From Alloprevotella tannerae ATCC 51259 (GTDB lineage: Bacteria > Bacteroidota > Bacteroidia > Bacteroidales > Bacteroidaceae): a stretch of DNA of 53,351 nt. Numbering within the stretch: position 1 is the first letter of the stretch; each line of letters opens with the position of its first letter. The notes below the pieces were generated by a model. That model had not been told where the DNA came from. It worked only from the letters and a program-made list of their open reading frames with translations, and made no database searches. The DNA lies in contig NZ_GG700644.1 of assembly GCF_000159995.1 (NCBI RefSeq), positions 1 through 53,351 of the forward strand, in the 5' to 3' direction. Positions 17,440 through 26,950 of the stretch are shown in pieces. The position numbers were made by a program, and so were the translations under genes.

Positions 17440-20400
17440 ATGGCAAAAGAAAAGAAATTCATTACTTGCGATGGTAACCAAGCAGCAGCGCATATTGCTT
17501 ATATGTTCTCTGAGGTGGCTGCTATCTACCCAATCACGCCATCTTCTCCGATGGCAGAGCACATCGATGAATGGGCTGCAGCAGGCCAAAAGAATCTTTT
17601 TGGCGATACAGTTCACGTGCAAGAAATGCAAAGTGAAGGAGGTGCAGCTGGTGCTGTGCACGGATCATTACAAGCCGGCGCTTTGACCACGACATTTACG
17701 GCTTCTCAAGGTCTGCTCTTGATGATTCCGAATATGTATAAAATTGCCGGAGAGCTTCTTCCTTGCGTATTCCACGTCTCTGCACGTACTTTGGCTACGC
17801 ACTCTCTCTGTATCTTCGGTGATCATAGCGATGTGATGGCTTGTCGCCAAACTGGCTTCGCTATGCTTTGTGAAGGATCTGTTCAAGAAGTAATGGACTT
17901 GGCTGCTGTAGCTCATTTGACAGCAATTGAGAGCCGCGTACCGTTTGTAAACTTCTTCGACGGCTTCCGTACTTCGCACGAATACCAAAAGATCGAAGCA
18001 ATGGATATGGAAGATCTACGTCCTTTGGTTGATCAAAAAGCGCTTGCAGAATTCCGCTCACGTGCAATGAGTCCCGAACGACCAGTTGCGCGCGGTATGG
18101 CTGAAAACCCTGAAACATTCTTTGCTCACCGCGAAGCCTCTAATAAATACTATCGCGAAATCCCAGGTATTGTAGAGAGGTATATGCAAGCTGTATCTAA
18201 GATTACTGGGCGCAAATACGACCTCTTTAGCTACTATGGTGCAGAAGACGCAGAACAACTTATTATATGTATGGGCTCTGTAACAGAAGCAGCACGTGAA
18301 GCAATTGATCACTTGATGCAAGAAGGACGCAAGGTTGGTATGATCAGCGTTCACTTGTTCCGTCCATTCTCTACAAAGCACTTGTTGGCAGCTGTTCCAA
18401 AGACAGTAAAACGCATTGCTGTTCTTGACCGCACAAAAGAACCTGGTGCAGAGGGAGAACCACTTTACCTTGATGTAAAAGAGGCATTCTACAATCACGA
18501 AGATCGTCCTCTGATCGTTGGTGGCCGCTATGGCTTAGGCTCAGCTGATACTACTCCGACAATGATTATATCTGTTTACGACAACTTAAGTTTGCCAGAA
18601 CCGAAAAATCATTTTTCATTAGGTATTGTTGATGACGTTACGTTTGAATCTCTTCCACTTGAGAAAGAACAAGCATTAGGTGGCAAGAGCATCTTTGAAG
18701 CTAAGTTCTTTGGTCTTGGTGCAGATGGTACAGTCGGCGCAAATAAGAATTCAATTAAGATTATAGGTGATAACACAGATAAATATTGCCAAGCTTATTT
18801 CTCTTATGACTCTAAAAAGTCAGGAGGTTTTACTTGCTCTCACCTACGCTTTGGAGATACACCAATCCGTTCTACTTATCAGATTAAGACGCCGAACTTT
18901 GTAGCCTGCCACGTTCAGGCCTACCTTCGCATGTATCATGTAACAGAGGGTTTGCGCGACAATGGGACATTCTTGTTGAACACTATTTGGGACAGCGAAG
19001 AGTTAGCAAAGAATCTTCCCAACAATATTAAGCGCTACTTCGCTGAGTACAATATTACTGTCTACTACATTAATGCTACCAAGATTGCACAGGAAATTGG
19101 CTTAGGCAATCGTACAAATACAATTCTACAGTCTGCGTTCTTCCGTATCACGAACGTAATACCTGTTGACTTAGCCATTGATCAGATGAAGAAGTTTATC
19201 GTGAAGTCTTATAGCCGCAAGGGACAAGACGTCGTTGATAAAAACTATCAAGCAGTGGATCGTGGTAACGAATACAAAGAATTAATTGTAGATCCGGCTT
19301 GGAAGAATCTACCTGATGATGCAGAAGTTGTAAGAGAAGAACCCTCATTCATCACAAAAGTAACTCGTCCTATCAACGCCCAACAAGGCGATAAGCTTCC
19401 TGTTTCTGCTTATGAAGTATCAGTCGATGGTACTTGGCCTCAAGGAACTGCAGCTTATGAAAAGCGTGGAGTTGCAGCTTTCGTTCCAGAATGGATTCCT
19501 GAAAACTGTATCCAATGTAATAAGTGTGCGTTTGTTTGTCCTCACGCCACAATTCGTCCATTTGTAATGGATGAAAATGAAACAGTAGGCTTTAAAGGTG
19601 AAAGTCTTGAGATTAAGGCTCCTGCTACAATGAAAGGCATGCGCTTTGTACAACAAGTAAATGTACTTGACTGCTTAGGATGTGGTAACTGCGCTGATGT
19701 ATGTCCAGGTAAGAAGGGAGAGAAGGCCCTTATAATGAAGCCGCTTGAGACGCAACGCGCCCAGAGCGATAATTGGGAATATTGCGTTAAGCAAGTTACG
19801 ACCAAACAGCATCTTGTAGATACTTCAACTAATCCTAAGAACTCTCAATTCGCACAACCTCTATTTGAATTCTCTGGCGCTTGTAGCGGCTGCGGTGAGA
19901 CACCTTACGTAAAATTAGTCACCCAGCTCTTTGGCGATCGCGAAATGGTTGCCAATGCGACAGGGTGCTCCTCAATCTACTCTGGTTCTATACCTTCTAC
20001 GCCTTATACCACTAATGCCAAAGGGCAAGGGCCAGCGTGGGCGAACTCACTTTTTGAAGACTTCTGCGAATTTGGCTTCGGTATGCTATTAGCTAATAAG
20101 AAGATGCGTAAACGTATTTCTGCCCTCTTACAAGATGCTATTGATAGTGACCACGTTCCTGCTGAATTCAAAGCTGCAGCTGTAGAATGGTTAGCAGGAA
20201 AAGATGATGCAGTCGCAAGTCGTGCAGCAGCAGGGAAGTTAGAGCCACAAATCAAAGACGGCGCAGAGAAAGGATGCCCGATTTGTAAGCAACTAACAGA
20301 GTTAACGCACTTCCTCACTAAGCGCAGTCAATGGATTATTGGTGGTGACGGTGCATCTTATGACATTGGTTACGGCGGTCTTGACCACGTATTGGCTAGC

Positions 20401-21000
20401 GGAGAAGACATAAACATCTTGGTGCTTGATACTGAGGTTTACTCAAATACAGGTGGCCAAGCTTCGAAATCTACACCAATCGGCGCAATCGCACAATTTG
20501 CGGCTGCCGGCAAACGTGTAACGAAAAAAGACTTAGGTTTGATGCAAACTACTTATGGCTACGTTTACGTAGCACAAGTAGCTATGGGTGCAGATCAAAA
20601 TCAATGTCTCAAAGCAATCCGCGAGGCAGAAGCTTATCCTGGTCCTTCACTCGTTATCGCTTACTCTCCGTGTATCAACCACGGTCTGAAAGCAAAAGGC
20701 GGTATGGGGCGCAGCCAAGCAGAAGAGGCTCGTGCTGTTGAATGCGGCTATTGGCACTTATGGCGGTACAATCCGGCCTTAGCAGATGAGGGTAAGAATC
20801 CGTTTACGCTCGATTCTAAGGCACCTGATTGGGATAAGTTCCAAGACTATTTAGATAACGAAGTTCGCTTCCTCTCTTTACGTAAAGCACAGCCGAAAGA
20901 AGCAGAAGAACTATACAAGGCTACAAAAGAAGCTGCTCAACGTCGATACGCAGCTTACGTGCGTAAGACAAAAGAAGATTGGAGTCTTGATGCTGAATAA
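17440..21000 (+). CDS. nifJ: Pyruvate:ferredoxin (flavodoxin) oxidoreductase
   Basis: A single-chain PFOR of 1186 residues. It oxidises pyruvate to acetyl-CoA and CO2 and reduces ferredoxin, which is central to anaerobic energy metabolism. Order of domains: N-terminal pyruvate/TPP half with YPITPSSPMAEH, a transketolase-C-like domain, the gamma domain and the EKR region. A bacterial 2x[4Fe-4S] ferredoxin domain has CIQCNKCAFVCP near 690 and CLGCGNCADVCP near 745. The C-terminal TPP domain has proximal-cluster cysteines in CSGCGE (815 and 818) and GDGASYDIGYGGLDH. The length is full for the family. It is closed by a strong terminator, and an AAA-like gene lies just upstream. Confidence 0.97.
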   Translation: MAKEKKFITCDGNQAAAHIAYMFSEVAAIYPITPSSPMAEHIDEWAAAGQKNLFGDTVHVQEMQSEGGAAGAVHGSLQAGALTTTFTASQGLLLMIPNMYKIAGELLPCVFHVSARTLATHSLCIFGDHSDVMACRQTGFAMLCEGSVQEVMDLAAVAHLTAIESRVPFVNFFDGFRTSHEYQKIEAMDMEDLRPLVDQKALAEFRSRAMSPERPVARGMAENPETFFAHREASNKYYREIPGIVERYMQAVSKITGRKYDLFSYYGAEDAEQLIICMGSVTEAAREAIDHLMQEGRKVGMISVHLFRPFSTKHLLAAVPKTVKRIAVLDRTKEPGAEGEPLYLDVKEAFYNHEDRPLIVGGRYGLGSADTTPTMIISVYDNLSLPEPKNHFSLGIVDDVTFESLPLEKEQALGGKSIFEAKFFGLGADGTVGANKNSIKIIGDNTDKYCQAYFSYDSKKSGGFTCSHLRFGDTPIRSTYQIKTPNFVACHVQAYLRMYHVTEGLRDNGTFLLNTIWDSEELAKNLPNNIKRYFAEYNITVYYINATKIAQEIGLGNRTNTILQSAFFRITNVIPVDLAIDQMKKFIVKSYSRKGQDVVDKNYQAVDRGNEYKELIVDPAWKNLPDDAEVVREEPSFITKVTRPINAQQGDKLPVSAYEVSVDGTWPQGTAAYEKRGVAAFVPEWIPENCIQCNKCAFVCPHATIRPFVMDENETVGFKGESLEIKAPATMKGMRFVQQVNVLDCLGCGNCADVCPGKKGEKALIMKPLETQRAQSDNWEYCVKQVTTKQHLVDTSTNPKNSQFAQPLFEFSGACSGCGETPYVKLVTQLFGDREMVANATGCSSIYSGSIPSTPYTTNAKGQGPAWANSLFEDFCEFGFGMLLANKKMRKRISALLQDAIDSDHVPAEFKAAAVEWLAGKDDAVASRAAAGKLEPQIKDGAEKGCPICKQLTELTHFLTKRSQWIIGGDGASYDIGYGGLDHVLASGEDINILVLDTEVYSNTGGQASKSTPIGAIAQFAAAGKRVTKKDLGLMQTTYGYVYVAQVAMGADQNQCLKAIREAEAYPGPSLVIAYSPCINHGLKAKGGMGRSQAEEARAVECGYWHLWRYNPALADEGKNPFTLDSKAPDWDKFQDYLDNEVRFLSLRKAQPKEAEELYKATKEAAQRRYAAYVRKTKEDWSLDAE

Positions 21001-21023
21001 AGCATAGCCTTTTACACACTCAT

Positions 21024-21060
21024 AAAGCAGGAAGAGGACATTTTCTTCCTGCTTTTATTT
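21024..21060 (+). terminator. Intrinsic terminator of PFOR
   Basis: AAAGCAGGAAGA (21024-21035) and TCTTCCTGCTTT (21044-21055) form a perfect 12-bp stem with an 8-nt loop, followed by TATTTTAT. It lies 24 bp past the stop codon. Confidence 0.92.
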
Positions 21061-21190
21061 TATAGCATCCCAAAAAGTTTGCTCAAAATTGTACATAGAG
21101 TATTTACTAAGTCCAATTATCACATTAATCTGAAAAACAATTCTATAGACCCCAATTCTGGATAGGAAAAGCTTGTTTTTCTCCTAAAAA
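21061..21190. other. Intergenic DNA before an IS remnant
   Basis: About 130 bp of AT-rich sequence between the PFOR terminator and the left end of the deleted IS982-family copy. Together with that copy and the ~100 bp after it, it makes up the 690-bp gap between PFOR and thiL. I see no gene or promoter box here. Confidence 0.6.
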
Positions 21191-21593
21191 ACGTGAGTTC
21201 AATGAATTATAAGTGTCTATAAATTAGGCGAACTAGAGAAATTTGTTGTAGCTTTAATGTATTGATATACAAACAAAAACACTATTATTACCGAGGCAAA
21301 AATTACAGAAATGTTTTTATGGCAGATGACTTCTGTAAGTTTTTGATGCAATAAAAACATATGCTAAAACCTACAGGTAAGAGAAAATATCAGCGTAGTT
21401 CCACGATGTCAGAGGTCGAAGTCATGCTAATAATGATTCTTTTCCACGAATCTTGTTGTCGTTGCTTTAAACATTTCTATCTTGAAAAAGTATGCGAACA
21501 TCTTCGTTATCTGTTTCCAAAGAAGCCTTGTATCAATGTACAAAGAACTATCGAGACACAGCTTGCTTTGTGCTGAATTCGTCAAACTCGCAT
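21191..21593 (+). mobile_element. Internally deleted IS982-family element
   Basis: About 403 bp with both ends of the IS seen in full at 46317-47342. The left end is ACGTGAGTTCAATGAATTAT, and the right end GAATTCGTCAAACTCGCAT is a slightly decayed inverted copy. The transposase start region (from about 21283) is broken by small changes. The middle ~600 bp are missing. The junction lies exactly at CTGTTTCC, a sequence that occurs twice in the intact element (46654-46661 and 47260-47267). The deletion therefore probably arose by slippage or recombination between those repeats. It carries both ends but no transposase, so it could only be moved in trans. Confidence 0.88.
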
Positions 21594-21694
21594 TGTTTAG
21601 TTTGATCTTAGACGCTTTAGTCCGCCGATCACTTTTCGTTGTTTTGTTTAAAGTAAGAAAAGCCATGATGTGTTTGGGTTTATCTTTTCTCTCT

Positions 21695-22732
21695 TTAAGA
21701 TTGGAAAGCATTAAAGCCTTGCGCAGTTAAGGGAAATTCCTGCCCATCGCGGGTTACGAGTTGTGCACCCTCTTCTTTCTTTGTAATCGCACCGATAATG
21801 CGGATATCATCTATGGCTTTCAGCTTATCATATTCGCTCAATGGAGCAGTGAAAAGCAACTCATAGTCTTCGCCGCCATTTAAAGCGCAAGTCGTGACGT
21901 TCAAATTAAACTCTTCGGCTGCAGCAGCAGTCTGGTAGTCTAATGGGAGGCGGTCTTCATAAATGCGACATCCGCAATTGCTCTGTTTGCAAATATGCAA
22001 GAGTTCAGAAGAAAGTCCATCGCTCACATCCATCATCGCAGTAGGGTGGATCTGGGCTTTGCGAAGTATTTCTGGAATGTCACGACGAGCTTCTGGTTTA
22101 AGAAAGCGTTCAATCAGGTATTCACGTCCGGCAAAGTCTGGTTGAGCAGCCTCTGCACCATTTTTTTGCTGCGACTCAAAAACGCGTTTCTCTCGCTCCA
22201 TTAGTTGAAGGCCTAAATAGGCGGCTCCCAAATTTCCACTAACGCAGATTAAATCATTCTCTTGCGCGCCGTTGCGATAGACAATATCAGACTCATCGGC
22301 CTCGCCGATGCAAGTTATACTAATAGCTAAACCCGTTAGCGAACTACAAGTGTCTCCCCCAACAAGGTCAACTCCGTGGCGTTCGCAAGCCAAGCGTATG
22401 CCGGCATACAAATCTTCAGTAGCCTCTATGGAAAAGCGTCGGCTTAAGGCCAAGTTTACGACCAATTGGCGTGGCGTGCCATTCATTGCATAAACGTCTG
22501 AGAAATTTACCTGTGCAGCTTTATAGCCTAAATGCTTTAAGGGCGTATAAACTAAATCAAAATGGACGCCCTCCATCAGCATATCGCTTGTTATAAGCAC
22601 CTTCTTATTCGGGTAAGAAAGTACCGCACAATCATCTCCGACGCCTTTTAGCGTAGACTCATTCGTGTTCTTAAGGTCTTTTGTCAAATGGCGAATCAGA
22701 CCGAATTCTCCTAAGGTCGAAATGTCTGTCAT
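21695..22732 (-). CDS. thiL: Thiamine-monophosphate kinase
   Basis: A cytoplasmic enzyme of 345 residues that phosphorylates thiamine monophosphate to the cofactor thiamine pyrophosphate. It belongs to the AIR-synthase-like fold. Motifs are the N-terminal GEFGLIRHL, KGVGDDCAVL with the Mg-binding Asp pair, ITSDMLMEGVHFDL, VGGDTCSS, and DVSDGLSSELLHI with GEDYELLF towards the C-terminus. I start at ATG 22732. A GTG three codons upstream (22741) directly abuts the stop of the preceding gene and is also possible. It is cotranscribed with the beta-barrel gene upstream, and its product supplies TPP that PFOR needs. Confidence 0.92.
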   Translation of the reverse strand: MTDISTLGEFGLIRHLTKDLKNTNESTLKGVGDDCAVLSYPNKKVLITSDMLMEGVHFDLVYTPLKHLGYKAAQVNFSDVYAMNGTPRQLVVNLALSRRFSIEATEDLYAGIRLACERHGVDLVGGDTCSSLTGLAISITCIGEADESDIVYRNGAQENDLICVSGNLGAAYLGLQLMEREKRVFESQQKNGAEAAQPDFAGREYLIERFLKPEARRDIPEILRKAQIHPTAMMDVSDGLSSELLHICKQSNCGCRIYEDRLPLDYQTAAAAEEFNLNVTTCALNGGEDYELLFTAPLSEYDKLKAIDDIRIIGAITKKEEGAQLVTRDGQEFPLTAQGFNAFQS

Positions 22733-22741
22733 TGAATACAC

Positions 22742-23212
22742 TTAGAAATAATAACCCAATCCTATGCGTAAGCCAATAGTACTGCCTCGTGAGAAATCGT
22801 TGAGACTTATCTTGTAATAGAGAGCAGGCTCAACGGCTATGTAGTGATTGAGGTAGAATGTGTAGCCCACTTCTAAAGGAACAACAATGTCATTGTTGCC
22901 TGTAGATGTGTGCTCGAATCCGGCACCGGCGCTCAAATACACACCATTTTGCAAAATATAATAGCGTAAGCTTGCGCCCAAACTGAGGGCATTATATTTA
23001 CGTGTATGTTCAAAGCCAACATTAGCGTGTAGCATCCAAGAATCGGCGAAGAAATAGCCTGCGTCAGCTTGTACACCAAAACGCAGGTGCTCATTGGAAT
23101 TATAACTGAGGCCGGTAAAAGACGTTCCGACGTATTTCGTACCTTCTTTAAATTGAGCTTTGGCTGTCGTTACCAAGAAAAGAAGCAAGAATAAAGAGAC
23201 GATTTTTTTCAT
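22742..23212 (-). CDS. Small outer-membrane beta-barrel protein
   Basis: A protein of 156 residues with a signal peptide MKKIVSLFLLLFLVTTAKA, cleaved before QFKEG. The mature part has short alternating strands (YVGTSFTGLSYN, LRFGVQADAGYFF, SLGASLRYYIL, VYLSAGAGFEH) and ends in IGLRIGLGYYF with an aromatic last residue, as outer-membrane barrels do. It fits the 8-strand porin-like or OmpW-like group of Bacteroidetes. The ligand is unknown. It precedes thiL without a gap and is preceded by its own TAnnTTTG box. Confidence 0.8.
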   Translation of the reverse strand: MKKIVSLFLLLFLVTTAKAQFKEGTKYVGTSFTGLSYNSNEHLRFGVQADAGYFFADSWMLHANVGFEHTRKYNALSLGASLRYYILQNGVYLSAGAGFEHTSTGNNDIVVPLEVGYTFYLNHYIAVEPALYYKISLNDFSRGSTIGLRIGLGYYF

Positions 23213-23469
23213 TGTTACAATATTGTGTTACTGATTATTTATGCGCAAAGGTACGTAATTATACTTACATCTTATCTCTTCCTAATTCTTTTTATATACT
23301 TCTTATTTTCTTTTCCTTTTGTAGGAAAAGTGCGGATAACATAGTGAATGAATCTTATGCTTAGTTTGTTCGGATGCATCGTGCTTTTTCTACGTGAAGT
23401 ACAAATGCTCTGTGTTGTTGTGAAAGCCTTAGTTATTGCTATGTTTTGATAAAGAAATGATGGAGAAAG
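23213..23469. other. Divergent intergenic region
   Basis: Together with the leader up to 23529 this is a gap of about 315 bp between the minus-strand barrel gene and the plus-strand dehydrogenase. It contains a promoter box for each side and a minor hairpin (CTTTTCC at 23320, GGAAAAG at 23334). Nothing else is seen. Confidence 0.6.
23246..23253 (-). promoter_or_regulatory. -7 box of the barrel-thiL operon
   Basis: On the minus strand TACCTTTG fits TAnnTTTG and lies 33 bp upstream of the ATG. No convincing TTG lies at the expected distance, so the upstream element is weak. Confidence 0.5.
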
Positions 23470-23499
23470 TTGTTTGTTGAAGTCTATTTTTTAATTTTG
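23470..23499 (+). promoter_or_regulatory. Promoter of the alcohol dehydrogenase gene
   Basis: TTG at 23470-23472, 19 nt, then TAATTTTG at 23492-23499, about 30 bp before the ATG at 23530. An AAAGAG ribosome-binding stretch lies in between. The promoter shows that the longer frame starting at 23470 is not the real start. Confidence 0.6.
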
Positions 23500-23529
23500 T
23501 CTCCGACAAACTCAAAATCGAAAGAGATT

Positions 23530-24696
23530 ATGCTAGGTAATTTTAAGTATTCTAATCCGACAACACTCTATTTCGGAAAAGATGCGTTGAACGCTCTTCG
23601 AGATGAATTGAAGCAATATGGACCTACTATTATGTTGAGCTATGGTGGGGGTAGTATTAAACGCAATGGTATCTATGATGCTGTGATTGAAGTTTTGCAG
23701 ACTTGCGGTAAGCACATTGTAGAAGACGCGGGCGTAATGCCTAATCCAACGGCCGAGAAATTAAGAGAGGGTGTAAATCTGGCAAAGGCCAATAAAGTCG
23801 ATCTTATTCTTGCCGTAGGTGGAGGATCTACCATAGATTATGCAAAGGCGGTCAGCGTAGCTGTCGATTGCGATAAGGATCCATGGACACATTTCTTTTT
23901 AGAGAGAAATGAACCTCAAGGAAAGATCGTACCAGTGGGCGCTATTCTAACCATGGTTGGTACTGGGTCGGAAATGAATGGCGGAAGTGTGATTACAGAT
24001 TCTGCAACAGGATTGAAGATAGGCCACGTTTTTGCAGAGAATGTCTTCCCTAAATTCGCCATACTCAATCCTGAGTTTACCTATACTATTCCTGCGTATC
24101 ATATGGTTGCCGGATTCTTTGACATTATGTCGCATATCATGGAACAATACTTCAGCAATACAGATGATAATACGAGCGATTATTTGGCAGAAGGGCTTAT
24201 GCGCTCACTTATTCACAGTAGTCGCATTGCTGTGCTAAATCCGCAAGATTATGAGGCGCGTTCTAACATTATGTGGGTTGCTACTTGGGCTTTGAATACG
24301 CTTATAAGCAAAGGAAAAGATGGAGATTGGAACGTCCATATGCTTGGGCAGGCAATAGGGGGCGTAACGAACGCTACGCATGGTATGACTCTAGCTGCCG
24401 TAAGCCTGCCTTATTATCGCCGAATAATGAAGGCCGGACTACCTAAGTTTGTTCGCTTCGCTACAAACGTGTGGGACGTTGCTACAGATGGCCGAACGGA
24501 AGAACAAATAGCTGTAATCGGACTTGAAAGATTAGAAGACTGGATGCGCGAATTGGGCTTGGTAATGCACGCGGCCGAGTTAGGGTTGAGTGAAGCCAAT
24601 TTGGAAAAAACGGCAGATGGAGTTTTCTTGATAGGTTCCGGCTATAAGCCGCTTACGCGCGAATTTGTGCTTGAGATATTAAAGGCTAGCCTATAA
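23530..24696 (+). CDS. Iron-containing (group III) alcohol dehydrogenase
   Basis: A 388-residue cytoplasmic NAD(P)H-dependent dehydrogenase of the YqhD/BdhA group, reducing aldehydes to alcohols during fermentation. The N-terminal nucleotide domain has SYGGGSIKRNG and the loop VGGGSTIDYAKA. The metal-binding domain has FFDIMSHIMEQYF, with the Asp and His four residues apart, and HMLGQAIGGVTNATHGM, with His residues 14 apart. All four expected metal ligands are present. The extra His four positions after the third ligand, seen in YqhD and FucO, is Gln here. I start at ATG 23530, 20 codons inside the longest frame, because of the promoter position and family length. Monocistronic. Confidence 0.9.
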   Translation: MLGNFKYSNPTTLYFGKDALNALRDELKQYGPTIMLSYGGGSIKRNGIYDAVIEVLQTCGKHIVEDAGVMPNPTAEKLREGVNLAKANKVDLILAVGGGSTIDYAKAVSVAVDCDKDPWTHFFLERNEPQGKIVPVGAILTMVGTGSEMNGGSVITDSATGLKIGHVFAENVFPKFAILNPEFTYTIPAYHMVAGFFDIMSHIMEQYFSNTDDNTSDYLAEGLMRSLIHSSRIAVLNPQDYEARSNIMWVATWALNTLISKGKDGDWNVHMLGQAIGGVTNATHGMTLAAVSLPYYRRIMKAGLPKFVRFATNVWDVATDGRTEEQIAVIGLERLEDWMRELGLVMHAAELGLSEANLEKTADGVFLIGSGYKPLTREFVLEILKASL

Positions 24697-25340
24697 TTTT
24701 CAAGTTTTTCATTGTTTATGGGTCAATTTGCTTTCTAGTGAGTTGACCTCTTTTTTGCATTAACAAAAAAATAGGGCGGTATAAGCTTATTATTTTGTCT
24801 AAGACTTGCATATTTATATGCAATATCGAACAAGCCGTGTAAGCCAACCTGAAAGATGGTGTGCAACATATTATAGTGGTACGAAAATCATTGATAGTTA
24901 ATTTTTTAACTCCTATTGTTTTAGTGCTTTTAATTTGAAATTCAACGCAGTAAGACTGAAAATTATTCTCTAAAAGACAATCTTGCTTTTGTACCATCAC
25001 GGAGGGATAAATCTATCATCACGAGAGAATATTTGTACTATCACGGTGGTATTCTTTTGTCATCGTGAAGGTATAATTAAAACTCCGGAAATTTTGATTT
25101 CATTATGAGATATAATGCTGTAAATTATGCTCTTTAATTTGTTCACTTTCTGTTATTTAGAGATAGACTTTGATTGTATATCATTACATTTCATAATGAG
25201 TTCGTAAAACAAAATAGGTCGCAGTTGTTCGTTGGTATAGGAAAGTAGATAAGCAGGACTTCGCTCGCAAAAAGTGTACATCAGGCATCTTTACTGTGAT
25301 TTTAGGGGGAGTACAATAGGCGTAAAAAAGTAAAAATCGC
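24697..25340. other. Intergenic region with degenerate repeats
   Basis: About 640 bp before the guaB promoter. It is AT-rich and holds the degenerate ~22-bp repeat cluster at 24990-25073. Otherwise there is no coding sequence that I can support on either strand. Confidence 0.65.
24990..25073. repeat. Cluster of degenerate ~22-bp repeats
   Basis: Four imperfect units occur in a row: TTGTACCATCACGGAGGGAT, then TCTATCATCACGAGAGAATA, then TTTGTACTATCACGGTGGTA, then TTTTGTCATCGTGAAGGTAT. The shared core is TA(C/T)(C/T)ATCACG followed by a purine-rich end. A related cluster lies at 37209-37283. Both are intergenic and flanked by AT-rich DNA. Confidence 0.7.
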
Positions 25341-25371
25341 TTTGCTCATATCGTTAGTTGTCGTATTTTTG
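25341..25371 (+). promoter_or_regulatory. Promoter of guaB
   Basis: TTTG at 25341-25344, 19 nt, then TATTTTTG at 25364-25371, a near-ideal Bacteroidetes promoter. It lies 24 bp before ATG 25396 and overlaps the upstream extension of the frame. This fixes the start. Confidence 0.75.
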
Positions 25372-25395
25372 CATGCAATAAAAGACCACGTAAAC

Positions 25396-26877
25396 ATGAC
25401 TGCTGATTTTATTGCTGACAGAATCGTTATGGATGGACTCACGTTTGATGATGTCCTCCTCGTCCCCGCCTATTCGGAAGTGCTTCCACGCACTGTAAGT
25501 CTAAAAACTAATTTCTCACGACATATAGAGTTGCAAATTCCTTTTGTGACTGCTGCTATGGATACTGTAACCGAGGCTCCGATGGCTATAGCTGTAGCCC
25601 GCGAAGGCGGTATCGGTGTGATCCATAAAAATATGAGTATTGAGGAGCAGGCGCGCCAAGTTGCTATTGTGAAGCGTGCTGAGAACGGAATGATTTATGA
25701 CCCTGTCACGATTCATAGAGGTAGTACGGTGAGAGGTGCCTTGCAATTGATGCATGAGTATCATATTGGCGGTATTCCCGTTGTGGATGATGATATGCAT
25801 TTAGTGGGTATTGTCACCAATAGAGATTTGCGCTTTGAGCACAACCTGGATCAAAAGGTGGAAGATGTTATGACCAAAGAACATTTGGTTACGACTACTC
25901 AACAGACAGATCTGCAAGGTGCTGCTCGTATCTTGAAAGAGAACAAGATAGAAAAGCTACCCGTGATTGATAAAGACGGAAAGTTGGTGGGTCTGATTAC
26001 GTATAAAGATATTACCAAAGCCAAAGATAAACCGATGGCTTGCAAAGATGCAAAAGGTCGATTGCGTGTGGCTGCAGGCGTGGGCGTCACTGATGATACA
26101 ATGCAACGTATGGATGCATTAGTACAAGCAGGGGCGGATGCCTTAATTATAGACACGGCGCACGGCCATTCACGCTTTGTTATTGACAAGCTGCGGGAGG
26201 CAAAGAACTGTTTTAAAGATGTAGATATCGTTGTCGGTAATGTGGCAACGGGTGACGCGGCTCGAATGCTGGCAGAGGCGGGAGCTGATGCAGTCAAAGT
26301 GGGTATCGGACCGGGTTCTATTTGCACAACGCGCGTTGTGGCTGGTGTAGGCGTACCGCAGTTGAGTGCTGTCTACGATGTTGCTCGTGCTTTGAAACCA
26401 TTTAATGTGCCCTTGATTGCCGATGGCGGTTTGCGTTATTCAGGAGATGTGGTAAAAGCCATTGCAGCCGGAGGCTTTAGCGTTATGATTGGATCTTTGG
26501 TAGCCGGAACAGAAGAAAGTCCGGGTGAAACTATTATCTTCAATGGCCGTAAATTTAAAGCTTACCGCGGCATGGGAAGCTTAGAGGCTATGGAGAATGG
26601 CTCAAAAGATCGCTATTTCCAAGGTGGCGTGAAAGAGGTTAAGAAACTTGTTCCCGAGGGTATTGCCGGTCGGGTTCCGTATAAAGGTACGGTACAAGAG
26701 GTGCTCTTCCAATTGTGTGGTGGTTTACGTAGCGGTATGGGCTATTGTGGAGCTGCAACAATCGAAGACTTGCACAAAGCGAAGTTTACAAGGATTACTA
26801 ATGCTGGTGTATTGGAAAGTCACCCGCACGATATATCCATAACTTCTGAAGCTCCAAATTATTCCAGACCAGAATAA
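25396..26877 (+). CDS. guaB: Inosine-5'-monophosphate dehydrogenase
   Basis: A 493-residue cytoplasmic enzyme that oxidises IMP to XMP with NAD, the committed step of GMP synthesis. The N-terminal segment [18 protein letters not shown] is the family start. Two CBS modules (about residues 95-215, for example [20 protein letters not shown] and [19 protein letters not shown]) form the regulatory insert. The barrel resumes with [13 protein letters not shown] and the catalytic loop [11 protein letters not shown] carrying the active-site Cys. Then come [11 protein letters not shown] and [11 protein letters not shown] chose ATG 25396 because the promoter excludes the longer frame at 25342. It is followed by the periplasmic isomerase genes after about 70 nt. 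Confidence 0.95.
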   Translation: MTADFIADRIVMDGLTFDDVLLVPAYSEVLPRTVSLKTNFSRHIELQIPFVTAAMDTVTEAPMAIAVAREGGIGVIHKNMSIEEQARQVAIVKRAENGMIYDPVTIHRGSTVRGALQLMHEYHIGGIPVVDDDMHLVGIVTNRDLRFEHNLDQKVEDVMTKEHLVTTTQQTDLQGAARILKENKIEKLPVIDKDGKLVGLITYKDITKAKDKPMACKDAKGRLRVAAGVGVTDDTMQRMDALVQAGADALIIDTAHGHSRFVIDKLREAKNCFKDVDIVVGNVATGDAARMLAEAGADAVKVGIGPGSICTTRVVAGVGVPQLSAVYDVARALKPFNVPLIADGGLRYSGDVVKAIAAGGFSVMIGSLVAGTEESPGETIIFNGRKFKAYRGMGSLEAMENGSKDRYFQGGVKEVKKLVPEGIAGRVPYKGTVQEVLFQLCGGLRSGMGYCGAATIEDLHKAKFTRITNAGVLESHPHDISITSEAPNYSRPE

Positions 26878-26950
26878 AGATATTATTCATCTAAAAAAAA
26901 TAACATTTTGGAGAGATAGATTACCTCTCTTAATGCTTAAAAGCCCATAT

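Noticed and set aside
21361-21576. Frame in the deleted IS982 copy as a gene
   Set aside because: It is a piece of broken transposase joined across the deletion.
25342-25395. 18-codon N-terminal extension of guaB
   Set aside because: It overlaps the promoter and is absent from the family. Similar extensions were rejected for lysC, lepA, clpC, pyrG and the alcohol dehydrogenase.
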